DNA of 58,082 nt from Pseudomonadota bacterium (GCA_023412805.1 JAEZRM010000156.1:1-58082); one strand, 5' to 3'; numbered from the stretch's first letter, positions 1 through 8,737 are shown. Notes: generated by a model not told the origin, from the sequence alone. Numbers and translations: made by a program.

Positions 1-451
1 CACCTTCGATCTGCACGTCTACGAGACGACCGTCGATCCGGTCGAGCACGTGGTGCTTGTGCGCGGCGATCTGAGCGGACCCGAGCCGGTGCTCGTGCGC
101 GTGCACGCCGTCAATATGCCCGCCGACCTTCTCGGCATCGGTGTGCCCAACAGGCCCGACGCCTTCCTGCAAAAATGCATGCAGATGGTCGCTGCGGAAG
201 GCCGCGGCGCCATCGTGCTCATTCGCGATCTGAGCCCGCGCTCGCTGTCCACGTGGCTTGCCGAGCGTGAGCAACCCAAGACACCACAGGCGCGTGCAGA
301 ACGTCGCCGCGTGGAAATCGGCATCGGCGCCCAGATCCTCCGCGATCTCGGCGTCACGGACATGGAACTGCTGACCAACGTCCCGCGCTCGCGCTATGTC
401 GGCATCGAGGGCTACGGCCTGCGCATCGTTGGCACACGAGAGGTACGGTAA
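1..451 (+). CDS. ribBX: RibBX-type protein, C-terminal part (DHBP synthase fused to degenerate GTP cyclohydrolase II-like domain)
   Basis: Open from the window edge (first full codon at base 2), so only about the last 149 residues are visible. The C-terminus matches the end of the GTP cyclohydrolase II fold: IGIGAQILRDLGV, ELLTNVP and IEGYGLRIVG. The catalytic centre of true RibA is missing. Where the three zinc cysteines (E-C-L-T-G-D ... C-D-C-G) belong, the protein reads VNMPADLLGIG followed by VPNRPDAF with no cysteine, and the QEGRGIG segment is replaced by LSPRSLSTWL. This is what is known as RibBX, in which an N-terminal 3,4-dihydroxy-2-butanone-4-phosphate synthase carries an inactive RibA-like domain. 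The RibB half lies outside the window, so the fusion is inferred. ribH starts 5 bases downstream, which supports a riboflavin role. Confidence 0.82.
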   Translation, partial: TFDLHVYETTVDPVEHVVLVRGDLSGPEPVLVRVHAVNMPADLLGIGVPNRPDAFLQKCMQMVAAEGRGAIVLIRDLSPRSLSTWLAEREQPKTPQARAERRRVEIGIGAQILRDLGVTDMELLTNVPRSRYVGIEGYGLRIVGTREVR

Positions 452-456
452 GGATT

Positions 457-960
457 ATGGCCGGTAGAGGCACACCCATTGGCCCGCGCGCCGGTAAGCT
501 CGACGCGCATATTCTCATCATCGAGGCGCCCTACTACGAGGACGTGAGCGCTGCGCTGATCGAGGGCGCGCTCGCGGTGCTCGATGCGCACGGTTGCACC
601 TACGAGCGCATTGTCGTGCCGGGAGCATTGGAGATTCCGCAAGTCCTCGCCGTCAGTGCGGCGTCGGGCCGCTTCGACGAGGGCGATCCACAGCCTTTCG
701 ACGGTGTGATCGCGCTCGGCTGCGTCATTCGCGGCGAGACCTCGCACTACGACATCGTGTGCAACAACGCCAACCACTGGCTCATGCAGACGGCCATAGA
801 CCTCGCGCTTCCCGTCGGCAATGCCATTCTCACCGTCGATACGCACGCCCAGGCCATGGCGCGCGCGGAGGGCGGCCTTGCCGGCAAGGGTGCGGACGCC
901 GCACGCGCGTGCCTCAAGCTCATCGAGATCGGCCAAGACTTCGCCGGGCGGGCATCATGA
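457..960 (+). CDS. ribH: 6,7-dimethyl-8-ribityllumazine synthase
   Basis: A 167-residue protein, the usual RibH length. It condenses 5-amino-6-ribitylaminouracil with 3,4-dihydroxy-2-butanone 4-phosphate, the penultimate step of riboflavin synthesis, in the cytoplasm. Recognisable motifs are VVPGALEIP (substrate-binding loop) and GCVIRGETSHYDIVCN, whose GET-H segment includes the catalytic-region histidine. It begins 5 bases after the ribBX stop and its last codon overlaps the nusB start as ATGA, so the three genes form an operon. Start ATG 457 is preceded by AAGG at short spacing. Confidence 0.95.
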   Translation: MAGRGTPIGPRAGKLDAHILIIEAPYYEDVSAALIEGALAVLDAHGCTYERIVVPGALEIPQVLAVSAASGRFDEGDPQPFDGVIALGCVIRGETSHYDIVCNNANHWLMQTAIDLALPVGNAILTVDTHAQAMARAEGGLAGKGADAARACLKLIEIGQDFAGRAS

Positions 961-1448
961 GAACGCCCGCCAATGATCCGCGTCCGCTCGCGCCCCGCAG
1001 CGCCGCGCGGCTCAGCGCCGTTCAAGCTCTCTACCAGATGGATATGGCTGAGACCGATCTCAACAATGTCATCGGCCAGTTCAACCTGCACCATTTCGGC
1101 GAGAAGGCCGAGGACAAGTCCGTTGCCGCCGCAGACCGGGATTTCTTCGCGGCCATCCTGCGCGGTGTCGTCCGCCGACAGCGTGAGATCGATCCGATTG
1201 TCGACGCGCAGCTCGCCGAAGGCTGGCGGCTGACGCGCGTCGATTCCACGCTGCGTGCGATCCTGCGCGCCGGTGTCTTCGAACTGATCGAGCGCGCGGA
1301 TGTTCCTGCCCGCGTCGTCATCAGCGAGTATGTCGAGGTTGCCAAGGCCTTCTTCAGCGAGGACGAACCGCGCGTCGTCAACGGCGTCCTCGACAAGATC
1401 GCACGCCGCACGCGCGAGGCCGAGTTCACGCCGCCCGGCGGCAAGTAG
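957..1448 (+). CDS. nusB: Transcription antitermination factor NusB
   Basis: A 163-residue NusB. The family joins the boxA antitermination complex with NusE on rRNA operons. Family features seen are RLSAVQALYQMDM near the N-terminus, RVDSTLRAILRAGVFEL in the middle and SEYVEVAKAFF followed by VVNGVLDKIAR at the C-terminus. ATG 957 overlaps the ribH stop (ATGA), giving translational coupling; longer frames reaching upstream lie inside ribH. The ribH-nusB pairing is a common conserved order. The N-terminus carries a short Pro/Arg-rich extension, frequent in alphaproteobacterial NusB. Confidence 0.95.
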   Translation: MRTPANDPRPLAPRSAARLSAVQALYQMDMAETDLNNVIGQFNLHHFGEKAEDKSVAAADRDFFAAILRGVVRRQREIDPIVDAQLAEGWRLTRVDSTLRAILRAGVFELIERADVPARVVISEYVEVAKAFFSEDEPRVVNGVLDKIARRTREAEFTPPGGK

Positions 1449-1474
1449 CGGCAGAAACATTGCAGGGGGTAGGC

Positions 1475-2056
1475 ATGCTAACCCTCTACTTCGCACCCGG
1501 CGCCAGCTCCATGGCGCCGCACATCGCACTCCATGAAATCGGCGTGCCCTTCGAGGCGCGTGCGGTCTCCTTCCTGCGCAAAGAGAACCGGACGCCCGCC
1601 TATCTGGCGCTCAACCCCGAGGGCAAAGTCCCGACGCTTCGCATCGACGACCGCCCGCTTACGGAGGTCGCAGCCATCCTGTTCTATCTGGCGCGCCGCT
1701 TTCCAGATGCGGGCCTGATCCCCCAGAACGATCCCGAAGCTGAGGCGCACGTCTTATCCTGGATGTCGTTCATTGCCGCGACCGTGCACCCGGCACGCCG
1801 CCGCGGCCTCGATCATGCGCGCGAGATTTACGCCATTGCCGACAAGCGCCTTGGCGCGAGGCCATGGATTGCCGGCACGTATTCTATTGCCGACATCCAC
1901 CTCTTTCGCCTGTATTGGCGCTTCTTCAATTCCCTCAAGCCCGAACCGGGCGCGTTCCCGCACCTCGACGCTCACTATCAGCGCATGATGGCCCGTCCCG
2001 CCGTCCAGAAGACCATCGCCGTCGAGGCAGCCATCGGCTACGAGCTGCCCGCTTGA
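1475..2056 (+). CDS. Glutathione S-transferase family protein
   Basis: A 193-residue protein with the GST layout. An N-terminal thioredoxin-like domain (about 1-78) contains MLTLYFAPGASSMAPHIAL and NPEGKVPTL with the cis-Pro, followed by the Glu of LTEVAAILFYLA that contacts glutathione. A helical domain follows (about 85-190). In the bacterial beta-class the residue after the first strand is Cys or Ser; here it is a Ser in GASS. The start at ATG 1475 is chosen because GGGGG lies 7 bases upstream; an in-frame TTG at 1460 has no such site. It follows nusB by 26 bases on the same strand. The substrate is unknown. Confidence 0.85.
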   Translation: MLTLYFAPGASSMAPHIALHEIGVPFEARAVSFLRKENRTPAYLALNPEGKVPTLRIDDRPLTEVAAILFYLARRFPDAGLIPQNDPEAEAHVLSWMSFIAATVHPARRRGLDHAREIYAIADKRLGARPWIAGTYSIADIHLFRLYWRFFNSLKPEPGAFPHLDAHYQRMMARPAVQKTIAVEAAIGYELPA

Positions 2057-2180
2057 GCTGCCGCCGCCCGTCCCGCAACCAACCGTCCGCTGACCGAATT
2101 GTGCTACAAAGTCATGATTCCTGGGGGCAATAGGCAACGCCGCGCCAACCTCGGCGGCCCCTGCCACCCCCTCGTCCCGA

Positions 2181-2207
2181 CCTTCTCCCGGTAACCGCGG
2201 GAGAAGG
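2181..2207 (+). promoter_or_regulatory. Stem-loop covering the ribosome-binding region of the TPR gene
   Basis: A perfect 10-base inverted repeat: CCTTCTCCCG at 2181-2190 and CGGGAGAAGG at 2198-2207, with a 7-base loop. The 3' arm runs directly into GGGA, and together they form the only purine-rich Shine-Dalgarno-like stretch before the downstream TPR gene. It could hide the ribosome site, or be a transcription terminator for the riboflavin operon (no U-tract follows), or be one of the dispersed CCTTCTCCC/GGGAGAAGG repeats that occur in rhizobial genomes. Confidence 0.6.
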
Positions 2208-2218
2208 GGAAAAAATGA

Positions 2219-4036
2219 GTGCTTATGAGCTTCGACGGCACAGCGCACCGCAAGCACAAGCTGCTCGCAGCCGTCCTCGCGCTTGCGCTCGCGCCGGACC
2301 TCGTCGCCGCCCAGACCCGACCGCCGGCCGGACAACAGCCGGCACCGCCCTCCGCGGCGGCGGATGCAGCGCTCCGCGTGCGCCAGGCCGTCGCCGCACT
2401 GAGGGCCGACCGCCCGGAGGATGCCGTCCGCCTCTACACGGCCACCCTCGCGGCGGACGGCCTGCCCAATGACCAGCGCGCGCTCGCGCACATCGACCGC
2501 GGTGTCGCACGCGCGCGCCTCGGCCAGCCCCGCGCCGCCCTCGAAGATTTCAACCGCGCCATCCAGCTCGTGCCCGAGGGCGCCAGCGCCTACAACAACC
2601 GCGGCACCGTGCTGCTGGAGATCGGCGCGACACCCGAGGCCATCCGCGATTTCGATCGCGCACTGCTGCTTGCACCGAGCTACACGGCCGCCATGACCAA
2701 TCGGGCGGCAGCTCACGTCCGTCTCGGCAATCACCGGGCTGCCCTCGGCGACTACTCGCGTGCCATTGCCCTCTCGTCCAGCGACGGTGCGGCCTTTGCC
2801 GGCCGTGGCCGCGTGCATCTGGCGCAAGGCCGCCCACATGCCGCACTGCGCGATCTCGGCCGCGCGCTCGCCGTCTCCCCCCGCTTCGCGCCGGCTCTGC
2901 GCGCGCGCGCCGAAGCCTATCTCGCCCTGGAACGCTACAAGGACGCGACGGACGATCTCGGTCGCGTGCTCGATATCGATCGCGACAACATCGAGGTGAC
3001 GTTGCTGCGTGGTTATGCGGCGCTTGCCGCGCGCGACATTCCAGCCGCGCTGCGCGATTTCCAGCACGCCGTCGCGCTCGACCCGAAATCCAATGCGGCC
3101 GTGGAGGCACACGGATTCGCGCAAGCCAAAGCCGAACGCTACGAGGAGGCGCTCAACGATCTTTCGCGCGCGATCGAGATCGACCCACGGTCGGCGCAGG
3201 CCTACGCCTATCGTGCCTGGGTCTATCGGCTCATGGGCCGTCCCGAACTCGGGCAGACGGACATAGAGCGCGCTTTGAGCTTGGAACCGGAGCGTCCGGA
3301 AGTCATCTGGGCGCGCGGTGAGCTGCTGGAAGCCACAGGTCGCACCGACGAGGCCATCGTCGAGCTGCGCCGTGCCCTCGAGCTCAAGCCCATGCTCCGC
3401 GAGGCGGCCGCGGCTCTCGAGCGCACAGGTGCCGCCCAGATCGCGGCGAGCCACGAACTCGAAGAACAAAGTCTCGGCGAGTGGCGTCTTCAGGTGCGCG
3501 GCAATCAGTATTTTGCCACGAACGCGCGCTTTCCGCGCCTCACGGTACCGCTGGAGCTCATGGGCGATGGCCTCCCGCGCCTGACCGAATGGTCGACACC
3601 TCCGGACACTGTGCAGCACATCGGCATGCTGCGCTTCACGGCCGGTACGGTCGACGGCAAGGCTGGCCCCGAGGAGGTCGAACACGCCGCCGTTATCGAT
3701 ACCCGCGCGCGCCGCGTCATAACCATCGAGCTCGTGCGCCAGGGCACGCGTACCGCCGAGTGGACGTGGTCGGAGACCAAACTCACGGTCGCCGGCCTCG
3801 AAGGCGGCAACGAGGAGTACCTGCTCGCCGCACCCGCTGATCGTGAGGTCGCGCAGCAGCCGCGCCGCCTGGACAGCGGCCCCCGCTATGGCGGCGGTGG
3901 AAGCGGCACACCGAGCTGGGCACCCTGGGCACAAGGAAATTACGGCGAGTACACAACCAACCGCCGCCGCCGGTCGAGTGATAGCGGCGCGAAGGCCAAG
4001 CCGAAAACGCTCTTCGACCTGATCTTCAAGAACTGA
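2219..4036 (+). CDS. Exported tetratricopeptide-repeat protein
   Basis: About 605 residues. An N-terminal signal-like segment (HKLLAAVLALALAPDLVAAQ) suggests export. Residues about 50-400 are at least nine consecutive 34-residue TPR units, with repeats such as YNNRGTVLLEIGATPEAIRD and ERYEEALNDLSRAIEIDPRS. The C-terminal 200 residues (from about 410) are not TPR, look beta-rich, match no family I recognise, and end in a basic, Ser/Gly-rich tail. The start is uncertain: GTG 2219 has the better spacing to GAGAAGGGGA, ATG 2225 is also in frame. The gene stands alone between the GST-like gene and the photolyase. TPR proteins of this type serve as periplasmic interaction scaffolds; the partner is unknown. 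Confidence 0.8.
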   Translation: MLMSFDGTAHRKHKLLAAVLALALAPDLVAAQTRPPAGQQPAPPSAAADAALRVRQAVAALRADRPEDAVRLYTATLAADGLPNDQRALAHIDRGVARARLGQPRAALEDFNRAIQLVPEGASAYNNRGTVLLEIGATPEAIRDFDRALLLAPSYTAAMTNRAAAHVRLGNHRAALGDYSRAIALSSSDGAAFAGRGRVHLAQGRPHAALRDLGRALAVSPRFAPALRARAEAYLALERYKDATDDLGRVLDIDRDNIEVTLLRGYAALAARDIPAALRDFQHAVALDPKSNAAVEAHGFAQAKAERYEEALNDLSRAIEIDPRSAQAYAYRAWVYRLMGRPELGQTDIERALSLEPERPEVIWARGELLEATGRTDEAIVELRRALELKPMLREAAAALERTGAAQIAASHELEEQSLGEWRLQVRGNQYFATNARFPRLTVPLELMGDGLPRLTEWSTPPDTVQHIGMLRFTAGTVDGKAGPEEVEHAAVIDTRARRVITIELVRQGTRTAEWTWSETKLTVAGLEGGNEEYLLAAPADREVAQQPRRLDSGPRYGGGGSGTPSWAPWAQGNYGEYTTNRRRRSSDSGAKAKPKTLFDLIFKN

Positions 4037-4096
4037 TGGGCGCCCGTCGGCGTTACCGAAATCCCAACCGATCACGCCTCCGGAGCAAGGCCGTCG

Positions 4097-5542
4097 ATGA
4101 CAGCCGCGGCAATCCTTTGGTTCCGCAACGACCTGCGGCTCGCCGACAACGCGGCACTTCATGCGGCCGCGGCATCGAACTTGCCCGTCATCCCGTTCTT
4201 CATTCTCGATGATGATGCACCGGGGCCATGGAAGCCCGGCGGCGCAAGTCGCTGGTGGCTGCACGGCAGTCTCGCCGCACTCGCCGGCAGCCTCCATGCC
4301 ATCGGCTCGCGCCTCATTCTCGCGCGCGGTGCGACGCGCGAGATTCTGCTGTACATGGCCGGGAAGTACGGAGCCTCGACCATCTACTGCGCGCGCGCCT
4401 ACGAACCATGGGCCATGGCCCTCGAAGCTTCACTCAAAGTCGACCTCGACAAAGCAGGTGTCGCGCTCAAGCGCTATCGCGGCGCGCTGCTCTTCGAGCC
4501 GGAGAATTTAACGACCGGCCAAGGCAAGCCCTTCCAAGTCTACACGCCATTTGCCCGCGCAGCCCTCGCCGCCGAGAATCCCGGCAAGCTCGTCGCGCCG
4601 CCCCGCACACTACGAGCGCCCGCGCGCTGGCCAGCCTCCGACAATCTCGCAGACTGGGAGCTGACACCGACGAAGCCAGATTGGGCCGGAGGCTTGAAGG
4701 AAGCCTGGACGCCCGGCGAGATCGCCGCCCGCACGCGCCTGAACACGTTCCTCCGATCCTGTGCCGCCTCATACCACGAGCGCCGCAACCGACCTGATCT
4801 CGTCGGAACTTCGCGTCTCTCACCGCATGTGCATTTCGGCGAGATCAGCATACGGCAGTGCTGGCAGCGCGCACGCGCCATTGCCGAAGCCCATCCCGAG
4901 CGCGCGGCCGGAATCGAAGTGTTTCTGAAGGAGCTTCTTTGGCGCGAGTTCTCCAATCATATGCTCGTGCAGAACCCCACTCTGCCAGACGCACCAGTGC
5001 GTGAGACCTTCGCGCATTTCCCATGGAAGAGCGACGCGAGTGCACTGCGGAGCTGGCAGCGCGGCCGCACAGGCTATCCGATCGTCGATGCCGGCATGCG
5101 CGAGCTGTGGACCACCGGCTGGATGCACAATCGCGTGCGCATGATCGCCGCATCGTTTCTCATCAAGCATCTCCTCCAGCCCTGGCAGAAAGGCGAGGCT
5201 TGGTTCTGGGATACGCTCGTCGATGCCGATCTCGCCAACAACGCAGCGAGCTGGCAGTGGGTCGCAGGCTCAGGCGTGGATGCAGCACCCTACTTCCGCA
5301 TCTTCAATCCGGTGAAGCAGGCGGAGACCTTCGATCCGAACGGCGCATACGTGCGCAAGTGGTGTCCCGAGCTCGCGAAACTCCCCACGCCGCATATCCA
5401 TGCGCCATGGGACGTTCCCGTGGAAATCCTGGCGAAGGCCGGGATCCAGCTTGGCCGGACCTACCCGCTTCCGATCGTCGATCATAAAGAGGCGCGCGCA
5501 CGTGCGCTCGAAGCTTTCGAGAGCCTGAAGCCGTCCAGCTGA
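4097..5542 (+). CDS. phrB: Deoxyribodipyrimidine photolyase (class I CPD photolyase family)
   Basis: A 481-residue member of the photolyase/cryptochrome family, which uses FADH- and blue light to split cyclobutane pyrimidine dimers. The N-terminal Rossmann-like antenna domain begins AAILWFRNDLRLADNAAL (DNA_photolyase). The C-terminal FAD-binding domain contains LLWREFSNHML, TGYPIVDAGMRELWTTGWMH, NRVRMIAASFLIKHLL, DTLVDADLANNAASWQWVAG and YFRIFNPVKQ. These are the signature segments of class I enzymes, including the WVAGSG and NPVKQ blocks. Length is typical (about 470-480). The start at ATG 4097 gives the expected N-terminus. It lies 60 bases after the TPR gene. Confidence 0.93.
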   Translation: MTAAAILWFRNDLRLADNAALHAAAASNLPVIPFFILDDDAPGPWKPGGASRWWLHGSLAALAGSLHAIGSRLILARGATREILLYMAGKYGASTIYCARAYEPWAMALEASLKVDLDKAGVALKRYRGALLFEPENLTTGQGKPFQVYTPFARAALAAENPGKLVAPPRTLRAPARWPASDNLADWELTPTKPDWAGGLKEAWTPGEIAARTRLNTFLRSCAASYHERRNRPDLVGTSRLSPHVHFGEISIRQCWQRARAIAEAHPERAAGIEVFLKELLWREFSNHMLVQNPTLPDAPVRETFAHFPWKSDASALRSWQRGRTGYPIVDAGMRELWTTGWMHNRVRMIAASFLIKHLLQPWQKGEAWFWDTLVDADLANNAASWQWVAGSGVDAAPYFRIFNPVKQAETFDPNGAYVRKWCPELAKLPTPHIHAPWDVPVEILAKAGIQLGRTYPLPIVDHKEARARALEAFESLKPSS

Positions 5543-5649
5543 CCGCCCCCGTCAAAGCTTGCGAAGCGATTGCGCAGCGCCTCTTCCTGAGCGCGCAACC
5601 GCGCGCCGGCCGTTAGGCCGCCCGTCCGTCAAAAGAGCCGCCCGCGGTA

Positions 5650-6687
5650 TTATCTGAAGTGACAAGACACCTTCTGGCCGTTCCCCACATCACGCAGCAC
5701 GGGGCTCTCGATCTTGCAGCGCTCCTGCGCGATCGGGCAGCGCGTGTGAAAATGGCACCCGGACGGCGGTTTCATTGGGCTCGGCACATCGCCTTCGAGC
5801 ACCACTTTGGTGCGTTTGATCGTCGGGTCGGGCACCGGCACAGCCGAGAGCAGCGCCTCGGTGTAAGGATGCCGCGGGCTCGTGAAGAGAGTTTTCTTGT
5901 CGGCATACTCGACAATGCGGCCGAGATACATGACCGCGATATAGTGCGAGATGTGCTCGACCACCGCGAGGTTGTGCGAAATGAAGAGATAGCCGAGGCC
6001 GCGCTCCTGCTGCAGGTCCATGAGCAGGTTGATGACCTGCGCCTGGATGGACACGTCGAGCGCGGAAACAGGTTCGTCGCCGATGATCAGCTTCGGATTG
6101 AGCGCGAGCGCGCGCGCAATGCCAATACGCTGGCGCTGACCGCCCGAGAACTGATGTGGAAAGTTGTCCATTTGCGCCTGACGCAGTCCAACGCGCGCGA
6201 ACAGCTCCGCCACGCGCTCGCGGCGCTCTTTGGTATTACCGATGCCGTGCACCTTCAGAGGCTCGCCGACGATATCGCCGGCACTCATGCGCGGATCGAG
6301 CGACGAGAACGGATCCTGGAAGATGATCTGCATCTCGCGGCGATAGGGGCGCAGCTCCTGCTTCGAGAGGCCGGTGATTTCCTCCCCCTCGATCTTGATG
6401 CTGCCTGAGGTCGGCTCGACGAGGCGCAGGATGGCGCGGCCGACCGTGGACTTGCCGCAGCCGGACTCACCGACGAGACCTAGCGTCTCGCCCTCGCGGA
6501 TCGTGAAGGAGACCCCGTCCACGGCATAGACGTGACCGATCGTCTTCTGCAGCAGGCCCTTCTTGACCGCAAAATGCTTTTTGAGGTCCCGCACTTCCAG
6601 CGCCGGCGCCCGGTTGTGGCGGGGCGAGCTGTCGGCTGCACCGGTCGCCGTGCCCGGCGTCACGCCGCTCTCCGCTCCATCATGCAT
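5650..6687 (-). CDS. Peptide-type ABC importer ATPase, DppF/OppF-like (importer 1)
   Basis: A 345-residue ATPase that powers importer 1. Seen are Walker A GLVGESGCGKSTVGRA, Q-loop IIFQDPFSSLDPR, signature FSGGQRQRIGIARAL, Walker B LIIGDEPVSALD, the switch His of LFISHNLAVV, and the C-terminal oligopeptide/dipeptide module with cysteines (GCHFHTRCPIAQERC) that in DppD/F proteins can bind an Fe-S cluster. ATG 6687 is chosen because GGAG lies 6 bases upstream; longer frames run into dppD. It overlaps dppD by 8 bases and is the last gene of the importer operon. Confidence 0.93.
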   Translation of the reverse strand: MHDGAESGVTPGTATGAADSSPRHNRAPALEVRDLKKHFAVKKGLLQKTIGHVYAVDGVSFTIREGETLGLVGESGCGKSTVGRAILRLVEPTSGSIKIEGEEITGLSKQELRPYRREMQIIFQDPFSSLDPRMSAGDIVGEPLKVHGIGNTKERRERVAELFARVGLRQAQMDNFPHQFSGGQRQRIGIARALALNPKLIIGDEPVSALDVSIQAQVINLLMDLQQERGLGYLFISHNLAVVEHISHYIAVMYLGRIVEYADKKTLFTSPRHPYTEALLSAVPVPDPTIKRTKVVLEGDVPSPMKPPSGCHFHTRCPIAQERCKIESPVLRDVGNGQKVSCHFR

Positions 6688-7741
6688 TGGCGCCTCCAAA
6701 AAGTTCGTCCGAGCGCCAGCAGGCAGCCCAGTGGCCGCTTCTCTTCTGCTCGTAGGGCGGATACTCCGCGCGGCAGCGATCATCCGCATGGGGACAGCGC
6801 GGCGCAAACGCGCAGCCGGGCGGCAGCGCACTCAAGGCCGGCACGATGCCGGGAATTTCCTGCAGCCGCTCAACGGTATCCTTTTCCTCGCCGCGCATGA
6901 GATCGAGCCGCGGAATCGAGGCCATGAGGCCGCGCGTATAAGGATGCATCGGCCGCGCAAACAGCTCTCCGACGTCCGCTTCCTCGACCTTGCGGCCCGC
7001 GTACATGACGATGACGCGGTGTGCCGTCTCGGCAACGACGCCGAGATCGTGCGTGATGAGCACCACCGCGGTGCCAAGCCTGTTCTGCAGCTCGACGATG
7101 AGATTGAGGATCTGCGCCTGAATGGTTACGTCGAGCGCGGTCGTCGGCTCGTCGGCGATCAGCACCTTGGGATTGCACGCCAGCGCAATGGCGATCATCG
7201 CGCGTTGGCGCATCCCGCCCGAGAGCTGATGCGGATATTCCTTCACGCGCTGCTCAGGCTCGGGGATCTTGACGATCCGCAGCATTTCCACGGCACGCGC
7301 GTAAGCCTGCTTCGTCGTCATGCCCTGATGAAGCAGCAGCACCTCGGCGATCTGCCGGCCGATCGTCATGACCGGGTTGAGCGACGTCATCGGCTCCTGG
7401 AAGATCATGGAGATGTCGTTGCCGCGGATCTGGCGCATCTCCTCCTCGTCGAGCCCGAGGAGATCGACGCCGTCGAGCTTGATCGCCCCCGAGATGATGC
7501 GACCAGGCGGCACCGGTATGAGGCGCAGCAGAGAAAGAGCGGTGATCGACTTGCCGCAGCCCGACTCGCCGACGATCGCGAGCGTCTCCTTGGGCTTGAG
7601 CGCAAAGTCCACGCCGTCGACGGCCTTGACCACGCCCTGCCGCGTGAAGAAGTACGTCCGCAGGTCCGTGACTTCGAGAAGATTGTCGTTCCCAGGCACG
7701 CGGGACGGCTGGGACTCGGGTATCGAAGCTGTCGTCGTCAT
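6680..7741 (-). CDS. Peptide-type ABC importer ATPase, DppD/OppD-like (importer 1)
   Basis: A 353-residue partner ATPase of the preceding entry. Walker A is AIVGESGCGKSITALSLL, Q-loop MIFQEPMTSLNPV, signature LSGGMRQRAMIAIAL, Walker B LIADEPTTALD, H-loop LITHDLGVV, and the C-terminal GCAFAPRCPHADDRC cysteine motif is present. ATG 7741 has AGGGAG 4 bases upstream and is preferred; ATG 7804 is in frame and would add 21 unconserved residues while shortening the 94-base gap to the permease gene. It forms the usual DppD-DppF heterodimer on the cytoplasmic face of the permeases. Confidence 0.92.
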   Translation of the reverse strand: MTTTASIPESQPSRVPGNDNLLEVTDLRTYFFTRQGVVKAVDGVDFALKPKETLAIVGESGCGKSITALSLLRLIPVPPGRIISGAIKLDGVDLLGLDEEEMRQIRGNDISMIFQEPMTSLNPVMTIGRQIAEVLLLHQGMTTKQAYARAVEMLRIVKIPEPEQRVKEYPHQLSGGMRQRAMIAIALACNPKVLIADEPTTALDVTIQAQILNLIVELQNRLGTAVVLITHDLGVVAETAHRVIVMYAGRKVEEADVGELFARPMHPYTRGLMASIPRLDLMRGEEKDTVERLQEIPGIVPALSALPPGCAFAPRCPHADDRCRAEYPPYEQKRSGHWAACWRSDELFGGANA

Positions 7742-7835
7742 TGGGCTCCCTGGATGCTTCGCCGCTTGTCGCGGCGCCGGTTCGCTTGCCGTCCAGTCGT
7801 TCATGACCTCGCGGTCCCCGGCCAGTTGTCGTAGA

Positions 7836-8729
7836 TCAGCTCCGCTCGCGCGGATCGAGGAGGTCGCGCACGGCATCGCCGAGCAAATTCGTCCCAAACA
7901 CCGCGAGCGAGATCGCGAGGCCGGGGAATATGACGAGCCACGGTGCTGTGCGGACGTACTCCGCGGCGGACTCCGACAGCATCCGTCCCCATGAGGGATG
8001 AGGCTCCGGAATGCCGAGACCGAGGAACGAAAGCGAGGCTTCGGTCAGGATGGCCGAACCGAGCTGTGCCGTCGCAAGCACGATCAGTGGTGCGAGCGTA
8101 TTCGGCAGCACGTGGCGGAAGGCGATCTTCCACTCGCTCATGCCCACGGCGCGGGCCGCCTCGACATAGGGCATTTCGCGAAGCGCGAGCGTATTCGAGC
8201 GAATGACGCGCGCCACGTTCGGTATGATCGGTATGGAGATCGCGACGATTGTATTCGTGAGCGATGGTCCGAGCGAAGCCGCCATCAGCAAGGCCATAAC
8301 GAGCAGCGGCAGCGCCTGCAGGATATCCATCACGCGCTGCGTCAGCAGGTCGAGCCAGCCGCCGTAGTAGCCGGACATCAGCCCGATGACCACGCCGAAG
8401 AAGCAGCCGAGTACCGTCGATCCGATGCCGACGGCGAGCGAGATGCGCGCGCCGTAGACAATGCGGCTCCACATATCGCGTCCCATGAAGTCGGCGCCGA
8501 GCAAGTGCTCGGGGCCGGGCCGCGCGAGCGAGGAGCGCGAGTTGGTCGTCGTCGGGTCGAAGCTCGTCAGATAGCCCGCGAAGAGCGCCGTAAGCACGAA
8601 GAGAAGCACGATGACCGCGCCCGCGGCACCGAGTGGATAACGCCGCGCGAGATGCCAGCTCGTACCCCAGAACCCGCTGACGCCGGCACCAGCACGGGCC
8701 AACTCGGCCTTGTGATCGATGGTTGCCAT
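7836..8729 (-). CDS. Peptide-type ABC importer permease, DppC/OppC-like (importer 1)
   Basis: A 297-residue integral membrane protein with six predicted helices. The N-terminal helix AAGAVIVLLFVLTALFAGYL is followed by the periplasmic signature HLLGADFMGRDMWSRIVYGA, typical of DppC. The binding-protein-dependent transport (EAA) loop EAARAVGMSEWKIAFRHVLP contacts the ATPases. The C-terminus LLGDAVRDLLDPRERS is the classic DppC ending. ATG 8729 has GAGG 6 bases upstream; the longer in-frame extension overlaps the dppB-like gene and is a shadow. Eight bases separate it from the other permease gene. Confidence 0.93.
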   Translation of the reverse strand: MATIDHKAELARAGAGVSGFWGTSWHLARRYPLGAAGAVIVLLFVLTALFAGYLTSFDPTTTNSRSSLARPGPEHLLGADFMGRDMWSRIVYGARISLAVGIGSTVLGCFFGVVIGLMSGYYGGWLDLLTQRVMDILQALPLLVMALLMAASLGPSLTNTIVAISIPIIPNVARVIRSNTLALREMPYVEAARAVGMSEWKIAFRHVLPNTLAPLIVLATAQLGSAILTEASLSFLGLGIPEPHPSWGRMLSESAAEYVRTAPWLVIFPGLAISLAVFGTNLLGDAVRDLLDPRERS

Positions 8730-8737
8730 GGTTTGCC

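Noticed and set aside
1754..4297. An 847-codon open frame on the minus strand opposite the TPR gene
   Set aside because: It is antisense to a clear TPR protein, has an Arg/Gly/Cys-rich composition without recognisable domains and no ribosome site; long mirror frames are expected in GC-rich genes.
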